Origin: Arthrobacter terrae
Lineage (GTDB): Bacteria > Actinomycetota > Actinomycetes > Actinomycetales > Micrococcaceae
Assembly: GCF_015708085.1 (NCBI RefSeq)
Contig: NZ_JADNYM010000010.1
Location: forward strand, 62,001-126,000
Direction: 5' to 3'
Length of the DNA stretch: 64,000 bases
Positions 63,276 through 64,000 of the stretch are shown in pieces (within the stretch, counting starts at the first letter, position 1; each line of letters begins with the position of its first letter). The translations under genes and the position numbers were made by a program. The notes beneath the pieces were generated by a model. The model had not been told where the DNA came from and ran no database searches. It saw only the letters and a program-made list of their open reading frames with translations.

Positions 63276-64000
63276 GTGGCACATCTGGAAGAAGAAGCAC
63301 TGTCATGGACCACATTGGACCAGCGCGCCGTTGATACGGTCCGCGTGCTGGCGGCAGACGCGGTGCAGAAAGTCGGCAACGGACATCCCGGCACTGCCAT
63401 GAGCCTGGCACCGGCCGCCTATCTTCTGTTCCAGAAGCTGCTCCGCCACGATCCGTCGGATCCGCAGTGGACCGGCCGCGACCGCTTCGTTTTGTCCCCC
63501 GGGCACACCTCGCTGACGCTTTACATTGAATTGTTCCTCTCCGGCTATGGCTTGGAGCTGAAGGACCTGGAAGAACTGCGCACGTGGGGCTCCAAGACAC
63601 CGGGTCACCCGGAATACCGGCACACCAAGGGGGTGGAAATCACCACTGGCCCGCTGGGCCAGGGACTGGCGTCCGCCGTCGGCATGGCGTTTTCCCAGCG
63701 CCGGGACCGCGGCATGTACGATCCGGACGCGCCGGCCGGAACCAGCCCGTTCGATCACACAATTTGGGCGTTTGCGTCCGACGGCGACATGCAGGAGGGC
63801 GTGACGAGCGAGGCCAGTTCGCTGGCCGGCCACCAGGAACTCGGCAATATGGTGGTCCTTTATGACCAGAACCATATTTCCATTGAAGACGACACGGACA
63901 TCGCCTTCTCCGAGGACGTGCTGAAACGGTACGAAGCGTACGGCTGGCATATCCAGCGGGTGGATTGGACCAAGACCGGCGAATATGTCGAAGACGTCCA
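63276..64000 (+). CDS. tkt: Transketolase (N-terminal part, runs off window)
   Basis: 241 codons from GTG 63276, which has GAGAGGG eight bases upstream; the gene continues beyond base 64000. GNGHPGTAMSLAPAAY and the TPP-binding stretch ending FASDGDMQEGVTSEA (GDG followed by conserved Glu) are diagnostic, as is TTGPLGQGLA. Transketolase moves two-carbon units between sugar phosphates in the pentose phosphate pathway. Confidence 0.96.
   Translation, partial: MAHLEEEALSWTTLDQRAVDTVRVLAADAVQKVGNGHPGTAMSLAPAAYLLFQKLLRHDPSDPQWTGRDRFVLSPGHTSLTLYIELFLSGYGLELKDLEELRTWGSKTPGHPEYRHTKGVEITTGPLGQGLASAVGMAFSQRRDRGMYDPDAPAGTSPFDHTIWAFASDGDMQEGVTSEASSLAGHQELGNMVVLYDQNHISIEDDTDIAFSEDVLKRYEAYGWHIQRVDWTKTGEYVEDV

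Noticed and set aside
63584-63865. Small plus-strand frame inside tkt
   Set aside because: It is out of frame with transketolase, whose TPP motif is clear.

Overview
The window is chromosomal DNA from a high-GC Gram-positive actinobacterium, most likely an Arthrobacter-like member of the Micrococcaceae. The evidence is the combination of a Pup-proteasome locus (dop, arc/mpa), a mycothiol gene (mshC), actinobacterial-type GlgM/GlgC, a sufR-led Suf operon next to ctaA/ctaB, type B L31, and several apparently leaderless start codons. I see no rRNA, CRISPR array, insertion sequence or prophage. Almost everything is ordered, housekeeping-type DNA with tight operons (many ATGA, GTGA and TGATG overlaps).

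Layout. 1-8.5 kb: minus-strand proteasome and tRNA-modification genes (dop partial, arc, trmI), a site-2 protease, a HAD hydrolase, a divergent PAC2 protein, then uppP-mshC. 8.6-15.9 kb: two aldo/keto reductases, small conserved proteins, an acyl-CoA-dehydrogenase-like flavoprotein, an M20 peptidase, tRNA-Leu(GAG) and a TIGR03085-type protein. 15.9-18.3 kb: two tandem cold-shock genes encoding identical proteins, each behind a long structured leader, followed by an encapsulin nanocompartment operon (ferritin-like cargo plus shell). 18.4-23.9 kb: a MarR-controlled drug exporter with an unusual C-terminal extension, a universal stress protein and a kynureninase. 23.9-30.5 kb: a complete fatty-acid beta-oxidation set (MaoC hydratase, large FabG dehydrogenase, thiolase, acyl-CoA oxidase/dehydrogenase) arranged divergently around a TetR gene with a 31-bp operator. 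30.5-41 kb: glycogen genes, a zinc-ribbon SDR, a YeiH-type transporter, aminopeptidase N, a TDT transporter, a lipoate ligase with an N-terminal accessory domain, and L31. 41-53.4 kb: an RNA methyltransferase, a TSUP transporter, an ABC ATPase, serB, two SDR/FabG enzymes, DUF3099, SURF1, an ABC-F protein, the BioYMN biotin importer and a Pr6Pr membrane protein. 53.5-64 kb: the Suf iron-sulfur operon (sufR-sufB-sufD-Rieske-sufC-sufT), a divergent ABC exporter with ctaA, ctaB, and the start of transketolase.

How the genes fit together. Several units act on redox and iron: encapsulated ferritin, the Suf pathway, haem A synthesis (CtaA, CtaB) with SURF1 for cytochrome oxidase, and mycothiol. The lipid-degradation block appears self-contained and under one regulator.

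The most interesting non-coding signals are the duplicated csp leaders, whose stems carry compensatory base changes; the TetR operator lying over a predicted leaderless promoter; the MarR promoter/operator; and a scatter of short tandem repeats (mostly 15-bp units) at gene 3' ends and linkers, one of which has lengthened the encapsulin cargo tail just after its targeting peptide.
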